NCBI GenBank assembly: GCA_035686205.1
Contig: DASRZQ010000119.1
Coordinates: 1-64,000 of the forward strand
Length of the DNA: 64,000 bases
Origin: CAIWTU01 sp035686205
GTDB taxonomy: Bacteria; Desulfobacterota; Desulfuromonadia; Geobacterales; Geobacteraceae
Direction: 5' to 3'
Shown here: one piece after another, positions 1-8,639 of the stretch
How positions within the stretch are numbered: position 1 is the stretch's first letter
Layout of the letters: every line of letters begins with the position of its first letter
Translations under genes and position numbers: made by a program
The notes under the pieces: generated by a model
Told to the model about the DNA's origin: nothing
Database searches by the model: none
What the model saw: only the letters and a program-made list of their open reading frames with translations

Positions 1-453
1 AGTAGGATATCAGCCGCCATTATGCCGCTCTCCTTTATAGATGAACACGGCGGAGTCGCTGTAGAAAACCATGTCAATATTATTAGGCCGATTCAAGGAT
101 CATCCGAAATCCCTCTTGTATTGATGGCCGCGATTCTAACCTCCGCTGCGGCCGATCTCGCCTTTCGATTCATAAACGGCAGCGTCGCTGTTTCCGCGTA
201 CGAGTTGGAAGCATTACCATTGCCGGCCATAGAAGATATCGCTCGGCTGAAACAAATGGTTGAAATGGGAGCAAATAGAGAAGACATCCAAGGTGAAATT
301 TCACGCCTGTATGGAATTAATTCCGAACAATTTCGAGGTGGCAGCCTGGTCGGTCCCAAGGGTGAAATTGGAAGACCGAGTTTTTCGAAGCGAAATATGA
401 CTATTGCATCGCCAAATATACAGAAGAGCATGCACAAAAAGATTCAGAGATGA
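1..453 (+). CDS. C-terminal end of a DNA N6-adenine methylase (partial)
   Basis: The frame is open at the left edge, so only the C-terminal part (about 150 residues) is visible. The stretch with NHVNIIRP, then ILTS, then AYELEALPLP is the usual ending of Eco57I-like or type I/BREX-like adenine methylases, where it forms the end of the target-recognition half. The helix ending EISRLYGI is where such proteins normally stop. The residues after it (GGSLVGPKGEIG onward) look unlike the family and may be a shifted tail. The stop overlaps the next start (ATGA). The methyltransferase motif itself lies outside the window. Probable cargo of the genomic island, in a modification or restriction system; the family is fairly sure, the system type is not known. 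Confidence 0.6.
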   Translation, partial: SRISAAIMPLSFIDEHGGVAVENHVNIIRPIQGSSEIPLVLMAAILTSAAADLAFRFINGSVAVSAYELEALPLPAIEDIARLKQMVEMGANREDIQGEISRLYGINSEQFRGGSLVGPKGEIGRPSFSKRNMTIASPNIQKSMHKKIQR

Positions 454-812
454 TCAACAATAATAAAGACTTGGACGGCGGTTTTTTATCTATACGGCAG
501 CTTGCGCTTTACTTGAACATGAAAGAAAAGACCTTATACGCGAGAGCCGCTGCCCGGGAGATCCCATACTACAAGATAGGCAGGCTGCTGCGCTTTAAAA
601 AAGAGGAAATCGATGAATGGATGCATGAGCAAAAAGTGATACGCTTCGAACACAACACAAAACCCATCGACATTATACGTTCATTGAAAAAGCAGCATAT
701 TGACGTTGACAAGGTGTTTCGCAAGTGCCTTGACGAAGTCCGCGGGTCGTCTTATAGTGATACCCATGGGAAGCCAGACCGCAATGTCAAGGGCCATGGG
801 AAGGAGAAATAA
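450..812 (+). CDS. Excisionase-like helix-turn-helix DNA-binding protein
   Basis: A 120-residue protein whose residues of about 14-58 match the MerR-like HTH_17/excisionase fold: LSIRQLALYLNMKEKTLY, then YKIGRLLRF, KKEEIDEWM. This domain binds attachment-site or promoter DNA and often sets integrase direction. The rest is charged and unrecognised. The start overlaps the methylase stop by 4 bp, and the stop is 1 base before the integrase ATG, with the integrase ribosome site AAGGAG inside its 3' end. The three genes are therefore probably co-transcribed. The position just before the integrase suggests a recombination directionality factor, but a plain regulator is equally possible. Confidence 0.7.
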   Translation: MINNNKDLDGGFLSIRQLALYLNMKEKTLYARAAAREIPYYKIGRLLRFKKEEIDEWMHEQKVIRFEHNTKPIDIIRSLKKQHIDVDKVFRKCLDEVRGSSYSDTHGKPDRNVKGHGKEK

Positions 813-813
813 T

Positions 814-1860
814 ATGGCTCTATTTAAACGAGGCGAGGTCTGGTGGGTATGTTTTACATATAACGGCAAGCAGGTTAGAAAATCCACCGAAACGACCGAC
901 AAAAAGCTTGCAAAACGGATCTTTGACAAGTTAAAAGGCGAGATTGCGGAGGGGAAGTGGTTCGAAAGGCCTCCCGGCGAAAGTATCACCTTCAGGGAGC
1001 TTATGGATAAGTACCTGGACGAGTATTCAGTCGTAAACAAGGCCACAAGCTCCCACAGACGGGACAAAAGCCTTGCTGCCCATCTCGTTCAATTTTTCGG
1101 GGACTTGTATGTCACAGAAATATCCGCGAAGGCGATTTCCGGATACAAGGTTAAAAGAAGGAAAGAGGGAGCTTCTCCCAGGACCGTGAACTACGAACTA
1201 TCCCTTATGAGCCATGCCTTCAATATCGCCATCCGGGAGTGGGAGTGGCTTGAGAACAATCCGGTGAGAAATGTCTCGAAGGAAAAGGAAAAAAACTTTA
1301 TCGAGCGCTGGCTAAGCCTCGAGGAAGAGAACAAGCTCCTTGAGGCATCCCCGAAATGGCTTCAGGAGATCATTAGCTTCGCGATCAGCACCGGATTAAG
1401 GCGGGGGGAGATTCTTGGTCTCAAGTGGCGGCAGATCGACTTTAACCGCAGGACGCTAACGATCCATGAGCAGAAAAACAGGGGGGTGGATACACTCCCC
1501 CTGAACGAGGCGGCACTTGCGGTATTAAGGGCAAGGCGTGAAGTTTCCGCGCAGGGTATTGATTACGTCTTTTGCAGCAGTTCCTCTACCCCCTTGGACG
1601 GAAGCAACGTGCTCAGGGCGTTTTACATCGCCGCGGAAAAAGCCGGCATGATGGGCTTTCGATTTCATGACCTTCGCCACACATTTGCCACGCGGCTCGT
1701 GCAAAACGGGGTGGATCTGTACACGGTGCAAAGACTTGGACGGTGGAAAAGCGTACAGATGGTGATGCGTTATGCGCATCATCACTCGGAGAGCCTGAGG
1801 GCGGGTGCCGAGGTGATGGACAGGGTGCGGAAGGATTTTATCACAATTTTATCACAGTGA
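814..1860 (+). CDS. Tyrosine recombinase / island integrase
   Basis: A 348-residue phage-type integrase. Residues 1-45 (FKRGEVWWVCFTYNGKQVRKS) resemble the arm-binding domain. About 58-150 is the SAM-like core-binding domain. About 165-340 is the catalytic domain, with R196 (TGLRRGE), the HxxR box H285/R288 (HDLRHTFATRLV), W311 in the place of the second His, and the nucleophile Y320 (MRYAHH). The ATG at 814 has AAGGAG 7 bases upstream; a longer in-frame start at 700 would lie inside the HTH gene. The gene reads towards the 3' end of tRNA-Arg 43 bases away. That is the standard arrangement for an island integrated in a tRNA gene, so it probably catalyses integration and excision at that tRNA. 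Confidence 0.93.
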   Translation: MALFKRGEVWWVCFTYNGKQVRKSTETTDKKLAKRIFDKLKGEIAEGKWFERPPGESITFRELMDKYLDEYSVVNKATSSHRRDKSLAAHLVQFFGDLYVTEISAKAISGYKVKRRKEGASPRTVNYELSLMSHAFNIAIREWEWLENNPVRNVSKEKEKNFIERWLSLEEENKLLEASPKWLQEIISFAISTGLRRGEILGLKWRQIDFNRRTLTIHEQKNRGVDTLPLNEAALAVLRARREVSAQGIDYVFCSSSSTPLDGSNVLRAFYIAAEKAGMMGFRFHDLRHTFATRLVQNGVDLYTVQRLGRWKSVQMVMRYAHHHSESLRAGAEVMDRVRKDFITILSQ

Positions 1861-1863
1861 AGC

Positions 1864-1890
1864 AAAAAGAGTTACAGCCTAAACTGTAAC
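1864..1890 (-). terminator. Terminator of tRNA-Arg
   Basis: On the minus strand a perfect 7-bp stem (GTTACAG / CTGTAAC, 6-base loop) is followed by TCTTTTT, 13 bases beyond the CCA end of tRNA-Arg. Stem GC content is low, so strength is uncertain. It lies between the integrase stop and the tRNA, so on an occupied site it belongs to the island side of the junction. Confidence 0.55.
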
Positions 1891-1903
1891 CCCTTGATTT
1901 TAC

Positions 1904-1945
1904 TGGTGTCCCCGACACGATTCGAACGTGCGACCTGCGGATTAG
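1904..1945. other. Probable attachment site at the 3' end of tRNA-Arg
   Basis: Tyrosine integrases of islands use the 3' half of the host tRNA as the attachment core, and the integrase stops 43 bases away. The T-arm and acceptor end here are the expected core. The other copy would lie left of the window, so the exact boundaries cannot be set. Confidence 0.45.
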
Positions 1946-1980
1946 GAATCCGACGCTCTATCCTGCTGAGCTACGGGGAC
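1904..1980 (-). tRNA. tRNA-Arg (anticodon CCU), CCA encoded
   Basis: The minus strand folds as a complete cloverleaf. The acceptor stem GTCCCCG pairs with CGGGGAC, the T-arm contains GTTCGAATC, and the D-arm has TAGCTCAGCAGGATAGAGC. The anticodon loop TTCCTAA gives CCU, and the 3' ACCA is encoded (1904-1907). The closing pair of the anticodon stem is a U-C mismatch. It reads rare AGG codons. Genes of this type are frequent targets of tyrosine integrases, and one lies directly at its 3' end. Confidence 0.95.
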
Positions 1981-1995
1981 GAAATGGAGTGAAAT

Positions 1996-2024
1996 TTTAT
2001 ATATCAGCTGCCGTTTTTTTGCAA
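1996..2024 (-). promoter_or_regulatory. Sigma-70-type promoter of tRNA-Arg
   Basis: On the minus strand TTGCAA (-35, 2024-2019) and TATAAA (-10, 2001-1996) are separated by 17 bases, ending 15 bases before the tRNA 5' end. Confidence 0.6.
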
Positions 2025-2069
2025 GTCATTTTTGAAATTGTAATGCCATTATCGTCCAAAAGCAATATG

Positions 2070-2585
2070 TCAGAAAGTTAGGAGTGAAAATACTTTCCCG
2101 GATGGAAGTTTGTCCCTTCCGTGAAGAAATTCAAGCTCGGCCATGAAGCAGCACTCAACTATTTCTCCATGCATGCCGTTAACCATATCCACCACTGCCG
2201 ATATGGTTCCTCCGGTTGCCAGCAGGTCGTCGGCAATAAGCACTTTCTCACCTTTCTTTATGGAATCGGTGTGAATTTCCAGGGTGTCGGTTCCGTATTC
2301 GAGTTCGTAGCTCTTTTTGAACGTGTCTCCGGGTAGTTTGCCCGGTTTTCTGACAAGCACGACTCCGGCGCCCAGTTTATAGGCAAGCGCCGCGCCGATG
2401 ATAAATCCTCTCGCTTCGACGCCTACAACTTTATCGATTTTTTTCCCTATATACCGGTGAGACATGAGATCAATCATTCTCTGGTAAGAAGCCGCATCGG
2501 CCAGAAGTGTCGTTATGTCTTTGAAGATGATGCCTTTCTTGGGGAAATCAGGGATGTCGCGAATGATGTTTTTCAACTTTTCCAT
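2070..2585 (-). CDS. apt: Adenine phosphoribosyltransferase
   Basis: A 171-residue purine salvage enzyme making AMP from adenine and PRPP in the cytosol. The PRPP-binding signature VLIADDLLATGGT is intact, VGVEARGFIIG is the typical substrate-loop region, and the length is normal for the family. The ATG at 2585 has a GGAG ribosome site formed partly by the rpoS stop region, so apt is the last gene of the surE-pcm-rpoS-apt run and is probably translated from the same mRNA. The same gene order is known from Geobacter. Confidence 0.96.
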   Translation of the reverse strand: MEKLKNIIRDIPDFPKKGIIFKDITTLLADAASYQRMIDLMSHRYIGKKIDKVVGVEARGFIIGAALAYKLGAGVVLVRKPGKLPGDTFKKSYELEYGTDTLEIHTDSIKKGEKVLIADDLLATGGTISAVVDMVNGMHGEIVECCFMAELEFLHGRDKLPSGKVFSLLTF

Positions 2586-2593
2586 TTCTGCTC

Positions 2594-3571
2594 CTAATCT
2601 TTGGATTTGTCGGCTTTGCCCTTTTGTTCGGTCGCTTCAACCATCTTTCTCAATTTGTCCAGCGACTTGGCTTCTATCTGCCTTATCCGCTCCCGGGTAA
2701 CTCCAAAGCTTCGGCCGATTATGTCAAGTGTTTGAGGATCCTTGTCGTAAAGCCCGAAACGCATGCTTATGATTTTCTTTTCGTTTTCCGAAAGCGATTC
2801 GAGCCAGTTCGAAACCAGTTCGAACTTGTTGATATCTTCAAGGAGCACGGAAGGCGATACAGTTGATGTATCTTCGATGGTGTCGATGAGGAAGTAATCG
2901 CTGTTTTCGCCCATCGGTCTTTCTATGGAATATGTTTTCTTCAAAAGGACCATGAGTCGCCGGACATAAGCCGTATTTACCGACATCTGGACCGAGACTT
3001 CCTTGATGGTCGGTTCCCGGTTCAATTTCTGCACCAGTTCTCTCGTCACTTTGAGCATCCGGTTTATATCGTCGGAGACATGAACGGGCAGCCGAATTGT
3101 ACGCGACTGGTTGACCAATGCCCGTTCGATGGACTGCCGTATCCACCATGTCGCGTAGGTTGAGAATCTGCATTCCTTGGAAAGTTTGAACCGTTCAACC
3201 GCCTTGATGAGCCCCAGATTTCCCTCTTCAATAAGATCGAGAAAAGGCAATCCCCTGTTTATGTACCTTTTGGCGATTTTGACCACCAGACGGAGGTTGG
3301 ACTCGATCATCTTGTCCCTTGCAGCCTTGTCCCCCCTGTCAATGCGGCTGGCTAGCTCTTTTTCCTCATCAGCCGTGAGAAGAGTCGTCTTCTGAATTTC
3401 TCTGAGATAATGCTTGATTGCATCGTCGTAATGTCCTTCGAAAAAAGTCTTGGAATCATCTTCTTCGGCTTCTTCGAAGATCAGCGCGTCAGGTTCCGGC
3501 TCAGGAAAATCCTCGGGCTGCTCCGGGTTATCCTCATCTTCGATATCCTCTATGATTTTATCAATTTCCAT
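2594..3571 (-). CDS. rpoS: RNA polymerase sigma factor RpoS-type
   Basis: A 325-residue group 2 sigma-70 protein. An acidic N-terminus is followed by region 1.2/2 (DDAIKHYLREI to NLGLIKAVERF), core and -10 recognition (RFSTYATWWIRQSIERAL), region 3 (LPVHVSDDINRM) and the region 4 HTH (VTRERIRQIEAKSLDKLRKM). It lacks the long 1.1 and non-conserved regions of RpoD. The surE-pcm-rpoS neighbourhood is the conserved home of the stationary-phase/general stress sigma factor, but nlpD is missing here. The start has a GAGG site 6 bases upstream. Assignment as RpoS rather than another group 2 factor rests mainly on context. Confidence 0.9.
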   Translation of the reverse strand: MEIDKIIEDIEDEDNPEQPEDFPEPEPDALIFEEAEEDDSKTFFEGHYDDAIKHYLREIQKTTLLTADEEKELASRIDRGDKAARDKMIESNLRLVVKIAKRYINRGLPFLDLIEEGNLGLIKAVERFKLSKECRFSTYATWWIRQSIERALVNQSRTIRLPVHVSDDINRMLKVTRELVQKLNREPTIKEVSVQMSVNTAYVRRLMVLLKKTYSIERPMGENSDYFLIDTIEDTSTVSPSVLLEDINKFELVSNWLESLSENEKKIISMRFGLYDKDPQTLDIIGRSFGVTRERIRQIEAKSLDKLRKMVEATEQKGKADKSKD

Positions 3572-3600
3572 TTATACCTCGCGACTTATTTTATTGCAGA

Positions 3601-4254
3601 CTAGTCTTCGCTTTCCCAGCCGTTCCTGCCGATTAACCTTACAAATCGGCAGCCTATGAAATTTTCCCGCGTCAGGGAGCCTTCTTCGTGCTTGATAACC
3701 CTGACAAGCGTTTGTTCGTATCTGTCTCCTACCGGAATAACCAGTCTTCCGTTGAATGCCAACTGGCCGATAAGCTCGGGAGGAATATCAGGAGCACCTG
3801 CTGTTACCAGTATGGCATCGAATGGGGCTTCTTCCTTCCAGCCAACCGTTCCGTCCGATATCTTGATGTTGATGTTCAAAAAACCGAGGCTGTCCAGTGC
3901 CTTGCGGGCCTTAAGGGCCAGAGGGCGAATCCTTTCGACTGTATAGACACGATCGGCCAGTGCAGCCAGCACGGCAGCCTGGTATCCGGAGCCGGTTCCT
4001 ATTTCCAGGACTTTTTCCTTTCCGGTCAGCTCAAGCAATTCAGTCATCAATGCAACCATGTAGGGTTGGGAAATAGTCTGTTTTTCTCCTATGGGGAGAG
4101 GTTTATCGTTGTAAGCCTGTGATGCCATGGCCTCCTCGACAAATGCATGTCGGGGAATCTTGAGCATCGTTTCAATGACTCGCCGGTCCCGTACTCCCCT
4201 GGCGATTATCTGGCTTTCAACCATTTTTTTCCTGGCAAAATCAAAATTCATCAT
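3601..4254 (-). CDS. pcm: Protein-L-isoaspartate O-methyltransferase
   Basis: A 217-residue SAM-dependent repair enzyme that methylates isoaspartyl residues in aged proteins. Seen: IARGVRD and VPRHAFV-like (IPRHAFVEEA) N-terminal motifs, then TISQPYMVALMTELL and the SAM loop VLEIGTGSGYQAAVLA. Two ATGs are adjacent (4254 and 4251). The strong GGGGAG site lies better for the second, so the protein may begin MNFDFARKK. It is located between surE and rpoS, as in many proteobacteria, forming a survival/repair operon. Confidence 0.95.
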   Translation of the reverse strand: MMNFDFARKKMVESQIIARGVRDRRVIETMLKIPRHAFVEEAMASQAYNDKPLPIGEKQTISQPYMVALMTELLELTGKEKVLEIGTGSGYQAAVLAALADRVYTVERIRPLALKARKALDSLGFLNINIKISDGTVGWKEEAPFDAILVTAGAPDIPPELIGQLAFNGRLVIPVGDRYEQTLVRVIKHEEGSLTRENFIGCRFVRLIGRNGWESED

Positions 4255-4308
4255 TCTCCCCGAACCATAAAGTATAAATATATATCAAATACAACCTGAA
4301 TTGTCCAT

Positions 4309-5079
4309 TTATAGCGGACAGTCCGTAGTGGACCAGTCCAGTCGCCACTTTTCCAGGGTTTCGAAAGATTTGTAATTGGTCAGATCGAGGTGGAGCGGGG
4401 TTATGGAAATATGCCCGCGTGAAACCGCATGGTAGTCGGTTCCTTCAATGTCGAGAAAGTTCTGCTCTCCGTTGCCAATCCAGTAATATTTCCTGCCCCT
4501 GGGATCCGTCTTGTCGACTATCAACCCTTCATATTTTCTTTTTCCCTGCCTGGTCAGCAGCGGACGCAGGGTGGCCGATTCCGGAAGGTCCGGAACATTG
4601 ACATTCAGAAATGTATCGGCTGGCAGGCCGTTTTCGAAGATTAACCGCGCAAGCCTGGCGGCGAATTTCGCGGCGAAGGAATAATGGCCGTCGATACGGT
4701 CGGTGGCCAGAGAAACCGCGAAAGCGGGGATCCCCATCAGTGTGGCTTCCATGGCGGCTGAAACCGTTCCGGAATATGTAACGTCATCACCAAGGTTGGC
4801 GCCTCTGTTTATTCCGGATACGACAATATCCGGCTTGAAATCAAGGAGTGCATGAATGCCGAGGTTAACGCAATCGGTTGGAGTGCCGTCGACGGCAAAC
4901 ATGTTCAGACCCATTTCAGCGGCGCGCAACGGATGATGAAGTGTAAGGGAGTGACCAACGGCGCTTCGCTCACGGTCGGGAGCCACAACCGCCACGTTTC
5001 CCAGTCCGCGCATTTCCTCGGCAAGCGCCATTATTCCGCGCGCCTGTATTCCATCGTCATTGGTAACGAGTATATTCAT
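4309..5079 (-). CDS. surE: 5'-nucleotidase SurE
   Basis: A 256-residue metal-dependent survival nucleotidase acting on nucleoside monophosphates and polyphosphate. The N-terminal metal motif ILVTNDDGIQARG, the VVAPDRERSAVGHSLTL loop and VSGINRGANLGDDV are intact. The ATG at 5079 follows TAGGAG; an in-frame upstream extension to 5184 has no family similarity and was not used. It is first in the minus-strand run surE-pcm-rpoS-apt, so its promoter should lie in 5080-5239. Confidence 0.96.
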   Translation of the reverse strand: MNILVTNDDGIQARGIMALAEEMRGLGNVAVVAPDRERSAVGHSLTLHHPLRAAEMGLNMFAVDGTPTDCVNLGIHALLDFKPDIVVSGINRGANLGDDVTYSGTVSAAMEATLMGIPAFAVSLATDRIDGHYSFAAKFAARLARLIFENGLPADTFLNVNVPDLPESATLRPLLTRQGKRKYEGLIVDKTDPRGRKYYWIGNGEQNFLDIEGTDYHAVSRGHISITPLHLDLTNYKSFETLEKWRLDWSTTDCPL

Positions 5080-5239
5080 TTTCGCTCCTAGCAAATAAAC
5101 CACCTGCAAATCCGTATGCATACTGGAACGCGTACGATTCAAATGTGTTACATGTGTTAAATGAGTTTTCCGCAAAGATTGCAATACAAATAATGGTTCG
5201 AAACGGAGGTTGAAGCGGCAAGCTTGATGTTTGAATTAT

Positions 5240-6211
5240 TCAATCGTTTTGGACGGAGGAATGAAATGAGAGCAACTCCCCAAGACCGGCAATGAATTTG
5301 TCCAGGGACCCGTTTTTTGCCATGAAGGGCAAAAAAGGCGTTGAACGATATCTGGGATTGGTCCCGATTACTTCCACCACGGGTCCGTCCTCCAGCAGTT
5401 CGAGCTCTCCCGAGTCGTAATCATAATCTTCTTCACCGACCGCCCAGTCGTACAGTTTCTTTGCGTCATCAAGTACAGGGTCCGCCGGTATGCCGTACAT
5501 TCTGTTCTGCATGTCTTCATCGTATACACCCACGCATCCGTGGGAAGCAGGGCGTCCGGGGAGGTCTCTGGCATGAATCCAGTACGAGACGTCGTCCTCG
5601 CCCACGTGAAAGCGGATGGCATAGTCCATCGGGTACTGGTCCTGCTGGTCTTCCGTTTTATAAAGCGATGAGGTATGTTCCCTGTGCCGGGCATCCACTC
5701 TGAAAACTCCGGTCGGGGTTAAATGCCCGTCCATGCCAGAAGCCGCGGGCATGGAAAACTTCAGTTTGCCGTACTCGTAAGCACCGATCCATTGCTCGGT
5801 CAGGTTAACGACGATGTATTTTTCAGTTTGTTTTGCCGGTTCGTAAAATGACGGCATAGGTGTGTAATTCCTTATTTCACTCATGTCCACGGGGGCTCTG
5901 ATAGTCATTCCGGGATATGCATGACGCCGGTCGATCCTGTTCAGTCTCGCAATATAGATCCAGTCCCTGCCGAAAAGGCTTTCCAGGGAATCCTGCGGCC
6001 TGATGAAACAGGGTTTGCATTTGATTTTTTCCAGGCTGGGGTATTCTATCCTGGTCAAGTCTTCTTTTGCGGGATCGCTCGGGGAAGCGGCGGGTGTGGA
6101 AATCGCCTTCGGATTTCGGACAACAATGGAGGCGAATACAATCACAAATATGATGAAGCTGAATTTCCTCAAAATGTTTGTTCCCGGAGTAATGAGAGTT
6201 CCAGGTTTCAT
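5240..6211 (-). CDS. L,D-transpeptidase (YkuD) with LysM-like N-terminus
   Basis: A 323-residue exported cell-wall enzyme. Residues of about 14-32 are a membrane or signal segment (LRKFSFIIFVIVFASIVV), and a low-complexity linker follows. About 68-110 looks like a LysM-type peptidoglycan-binding unit (PQDSLESLFGRDWIYIARLN, then YPGMTIRAP). The YkuD domain (about 130-250) carries the catalytic box SHGCVGV, and the preceding IHARDLPGRPA supplies the usual His and Gly. It would form 3-3 crosslinks or attach proteins to peptidoglycan in the periplasm. The tail after about residue 255 is acidic and unassigned. It is separated from surE by 160 bases, so it is probably a separate transcription unit. 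Confidence 0.9.
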   Translation of the reverse strand: MKPGTLITPGTNILRKFSFIIFVIVFASIVVRNPKAISTPAASPSDPAKEDLTRIEYPSLEKIKCKPCFIRPQDSLESLFGRDWIYIARLNRIDRRHAYPGMTIRAPVDMSEIRNYTPMPSFYEPAKQTEKYIVVNLTEQWIGAYEYGKLKFSMPAASGMDGHLTPTGVFRVDARHREHTSSLYKTEDQQDQYPMDYAIRFHVGEDDVSYWIHARDLPGRPASHGCVGVYDEDMQNRMYGIPADPVLDDAKKLYDWAVGEEDYDYDSGELELLEDGPVVEVIGTNPRYRSTPFLPFMAKNGSLDKFIAGLGELLSFHSSVQND

Positions 6212-6330
6212 TTCCTATCACTTTTTATATTGGGGGTCAAGGAAAAGAAATAATTAAACAAACCTGAATCAATGATAACAGATTATTTTCATTTTTTTGA
6301 TTGCTAAAGTATTACATCATTCATACAGAT

Positions 6331-6373
6331 TTTATAATATAGAATAAATGGGATATGTGTTTATAATATAGAA
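6331..6373 (+). repeat. Direct repeat with two -10-like boxes
   Basis: The 14-mer TTTATAATATAGAA occurs at 6331-6344 and again, identically, at 6360-6373, 29 bases apart. Each copy contains TATAAT. It sits in the divergent gap between the L,D-transpeptidase and the DUF255 gene, about 65-100 bases before the latter's start. Tandem promoters or a regulator site are the obvious possibilities. Confidence 0.5.
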
Positions 6374-6437
6374 AATGCATAGATGCAAAAGAAGGACGTT
6401 CCTTTATAAAAATGGAAAAGGCGCGGGAGGGCTTATC

Positions 6438-8564
6438 ATGGAAGAAATTTCTCCTTCATCAGACGAGAACCTGAAAATAAGGCGACTGGCCCAGATTGAC
6501 AAAACAGCTCTTCCTCCCGACGGAGGAGCGAAATATAACAGGCTGATTTTTGCCAGGAGCCCATATCTTCTACAGCACGCCGAAAATCCCGTTGACTGGC
6601 ATCAATGGGGCGATGAAGCGTTCGAGAAGGCGAGGACGGAAAATAAACCGGTGTTTCTTTCCATCGGATATGCGACCTGTCACTGGTGCCATGTGATGGA
6701 GCGCGAATCATTCGAAGACACTGAAGTCGCCGATGTCCTCAATCGTCATTTTGTTTCCATAAAGGTGGACCGGGAGGAACGTCCGGATGTGGATGAACAG
6801 TACATGACGGCGGCCCAGATGATGCAAAGCGGCGGCGGATGGCCGCTCAACGTGTTCCTCGATGCAGATGGAAAACCTTTTTATTTTGTCACGTACGTTG
6901 CCAAAAACCCGCGTCAGGGAAGGCTTGGCTTCATCGACCTGCTGGAGAAAATCTCCGACGTCTGGAAAACCCAGCGTGATGTCGTGGAATCAAGTTGCGA
7001 TACAATCATTAAGAGCCTGACGGAGATTTCCGGTCCTGTTCCGGCACCCATACCGGGAAACGAAATACTGGATAAAACCTGGCAGCATATGGAAAGTGCA
7101 TATGATCGCAGTTGGGGTGGTTTCGGGTCCGCTCCAAAGTTTCCGAGACCACTCTTTATATCATATCTGCTCAGGTACTGGAAGCGGATGAAAAATCCCG
7201 CGGCACTGGAGATGGCTGAATATTCCCTGATGATGATGCGAAGGGGAGGTATCTACGATCAACTGGGTTACGGCTTTCACCGGTACTCCGTTGACGCGAA
7301 ATGGCTGATTCCCCATTTCGAAAAAATGCTCTACGACCAGGGAATGCTGGCAATGGCCTATCTGGAAGCATTTCAGGCTACGGGAAAAATTTATTTCAGG
7401 GGTGTCGCCGAAGAAATCCTTGATTACGTCGATAGAGAAATGACTTCACCGGAAGGCGGATTTTATTCGGCCCGGGATGCCGATACGGAAGGCGTCGAAG
7501 GGAAATATTACCTGTGGCCCCTTGACGAGGTCAAAACCTCCCTGGGAAAGGAGGCCGCGGAGATTGTATCCGCCCTTTACGGCATTACCGAACAGGGGAA
7601 TTTTGAAGGTGAAAATATCCTCCACCAGAGCGTAGCCCTTGAGGATTACGCGACTAAACATGGTTTCGCGACAGATGAACTGCGGGCAAATATTGAAAAT
7701 TGGCGTAAGACACTTTTGTCCGCAAGGGAGGAAAGGATACAGCCGTTAAAAGACGAAAAGATCCTCACCTCTTGGAACGGCCTGATGATCGCCGCCCTCG
7801 CCAGGGGATATGCCGTAACCGGTAAAAAGTCATACCTCCGGATGTCCTTGAATGCCGTGGAATTTATCAGAAAACGTCTTGTCGGGATGGACGGACGCCT
7901 GCTCCGCAGCTTTTTCAGCGGAGAAGCGGGCATACCCGCGTTTCTTGAGGATCATGCATTTTTCCTCTGGGGTTTGACTGAATTGTACGAAGCAACCCTG
8001 GACAAGGAGCACCTTGACGCGGCGATTCGCCTGAGCAGGGAGATTTTGCGGCTTTTCGCCGATGATGAGAATTATGGACTTTTTGACAGCGGTAACGATA
8101 CGGGGAATTTCCTTGTAAGAAAAAAAAGCGCGCTTGATGGAGTTATCCCGTCCGGCAATTCTGTTGCCGCGGTAAATTTCCTTAAGCTTGGCAAAATCGC
8201 CGGGAAGAAAGGATTAAAAACAGAGGGAGAGGGCATTTTGCGCTCGCTTATGGGTAATGCCATGGAACATCCAACGGCATATATTCATTCTGTAATGGCA
8301 GTTGATTACCTTCACGGGCCGGATGTCGACGTGACCATGGTTGGAAAAAGGGATGACCCTGTCATGAATGAGATGCTCCTTGCAGTAAAAAGTCGTTACA
8401 TACCTCATCTTGTGCTTCGCCACAAAGAGGATGGCGAGGAAACCGGCTACAAGACGATAGAAGGGCGGCCGGCGGCGTATGTTTGCCATGGCGAACTCTG
8501 CAGGCCTCCGGTTACGGGACGAGACAGCCTGGAAAAGATGCTGGATGAAGTCACAACGGAATAA
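6438..8564 (+). CDS. Thioredoxin-domain protein of the DUF255/YyaL family
   Basis: A 708-residue protein with an N-terminal thioredoxin-like DUF255 domain (about 20-190: SPYLLQHAENPVDWHQWG, then the CHWCH active-site motif). A long alpha/alpha-barrel-like C-terminal half resembles glycosyl hydrolase six-hairpin folds and contains SWNGLMIAALARGYA. The family (human relative SPATA20) has no settled function. The ATG at 6438 follows GGGAGGG; an in-frame extension to 6375 has no such site. It stands 75 bases before murJ, separated by a hairpin, so it is probably its own unit. Confidence 0.88.
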   Translation: MEEISPSSDENLKIRRLAQIDKTALPPDGGAKYNRLIFARSPYLLQHAENPVDWHQWGDEAFEKARTENKPVFLSIGYATCHWCHVMERESFEDTEVADVLNRHFVSIKVDREERPDVDEQYMTAAQMMQSGGGWPLNVFLDADGKPFYFVTYVAKNPRQGRLGFIDLLEKISDVWKTQRDVVESSCDTIIKSLTEISGPVPAPIPGNEILDKTWQHMESAYDRSWGGFGSAPKFPRPLFISYLLRYWKRMKNPAALEMAEYSLMMMRRGGIYDQLGYGFHRYSVDAKWLIPHFEKMLYDQGMLAMAYLEAFQATGKIYFRGVAEEILDYVDREMTSPEGGFYSARDADTEGVEGKYYLWPLDEVKTSLGKEAAEIVSALYGITEQGNFEGENILHQSVALEDYATKHGFATDELRANIENWRKTLLSAREERIQPLKDEKILTSWNGLMIAALARGYAVTGKKSYLRMSLNAVEFIRKRLVGMDGRLLRSFFSGEAGIPAFLEDHAFFLWGLTELYEATLDKEHLDAAIRLSREILRLFADDENYGLFDSGNDTGNFLVRKKSALDGVIPSGNSVAAVNFLKLGKIAGKKGLKTEGEGILRSLMGNAMEHPTAYIHSVMAVDYLHGPDVDVTMVGKRDDPVMNEMLLAVKSRYIPHLVLRHKEDGEETGYKTIEGRPAAYVCHGELCRPPVTGRDSLEKMLDEVTTE

Positions 8565-8602
8565 CCGGCAAAATAGAATACAAATTACCTTCGAACTATG
8601 GT

Positions 8603-8638
8603 AAAAACCCTGAAAACATAATGTTAGAAGGGTTTTTT
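8603..8638 (+). promoter_or_regulatory. Terminator-like hairpin overlapping the murJ ribosome site
   Basis: AAAAACCCT (8603-8611) pairs perfectly with AGGGTTTTT (8629-8637), with a 17-base loop and the T-run directly after the stem. The only purine-rich ribosome site of murJ (AAGGG, 8628-8632) is inside the right arm. The structure could terminate the upstream mRNA or hide the murJ start. Confidence 0.45.
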
Positions 8639-8639
8639 C

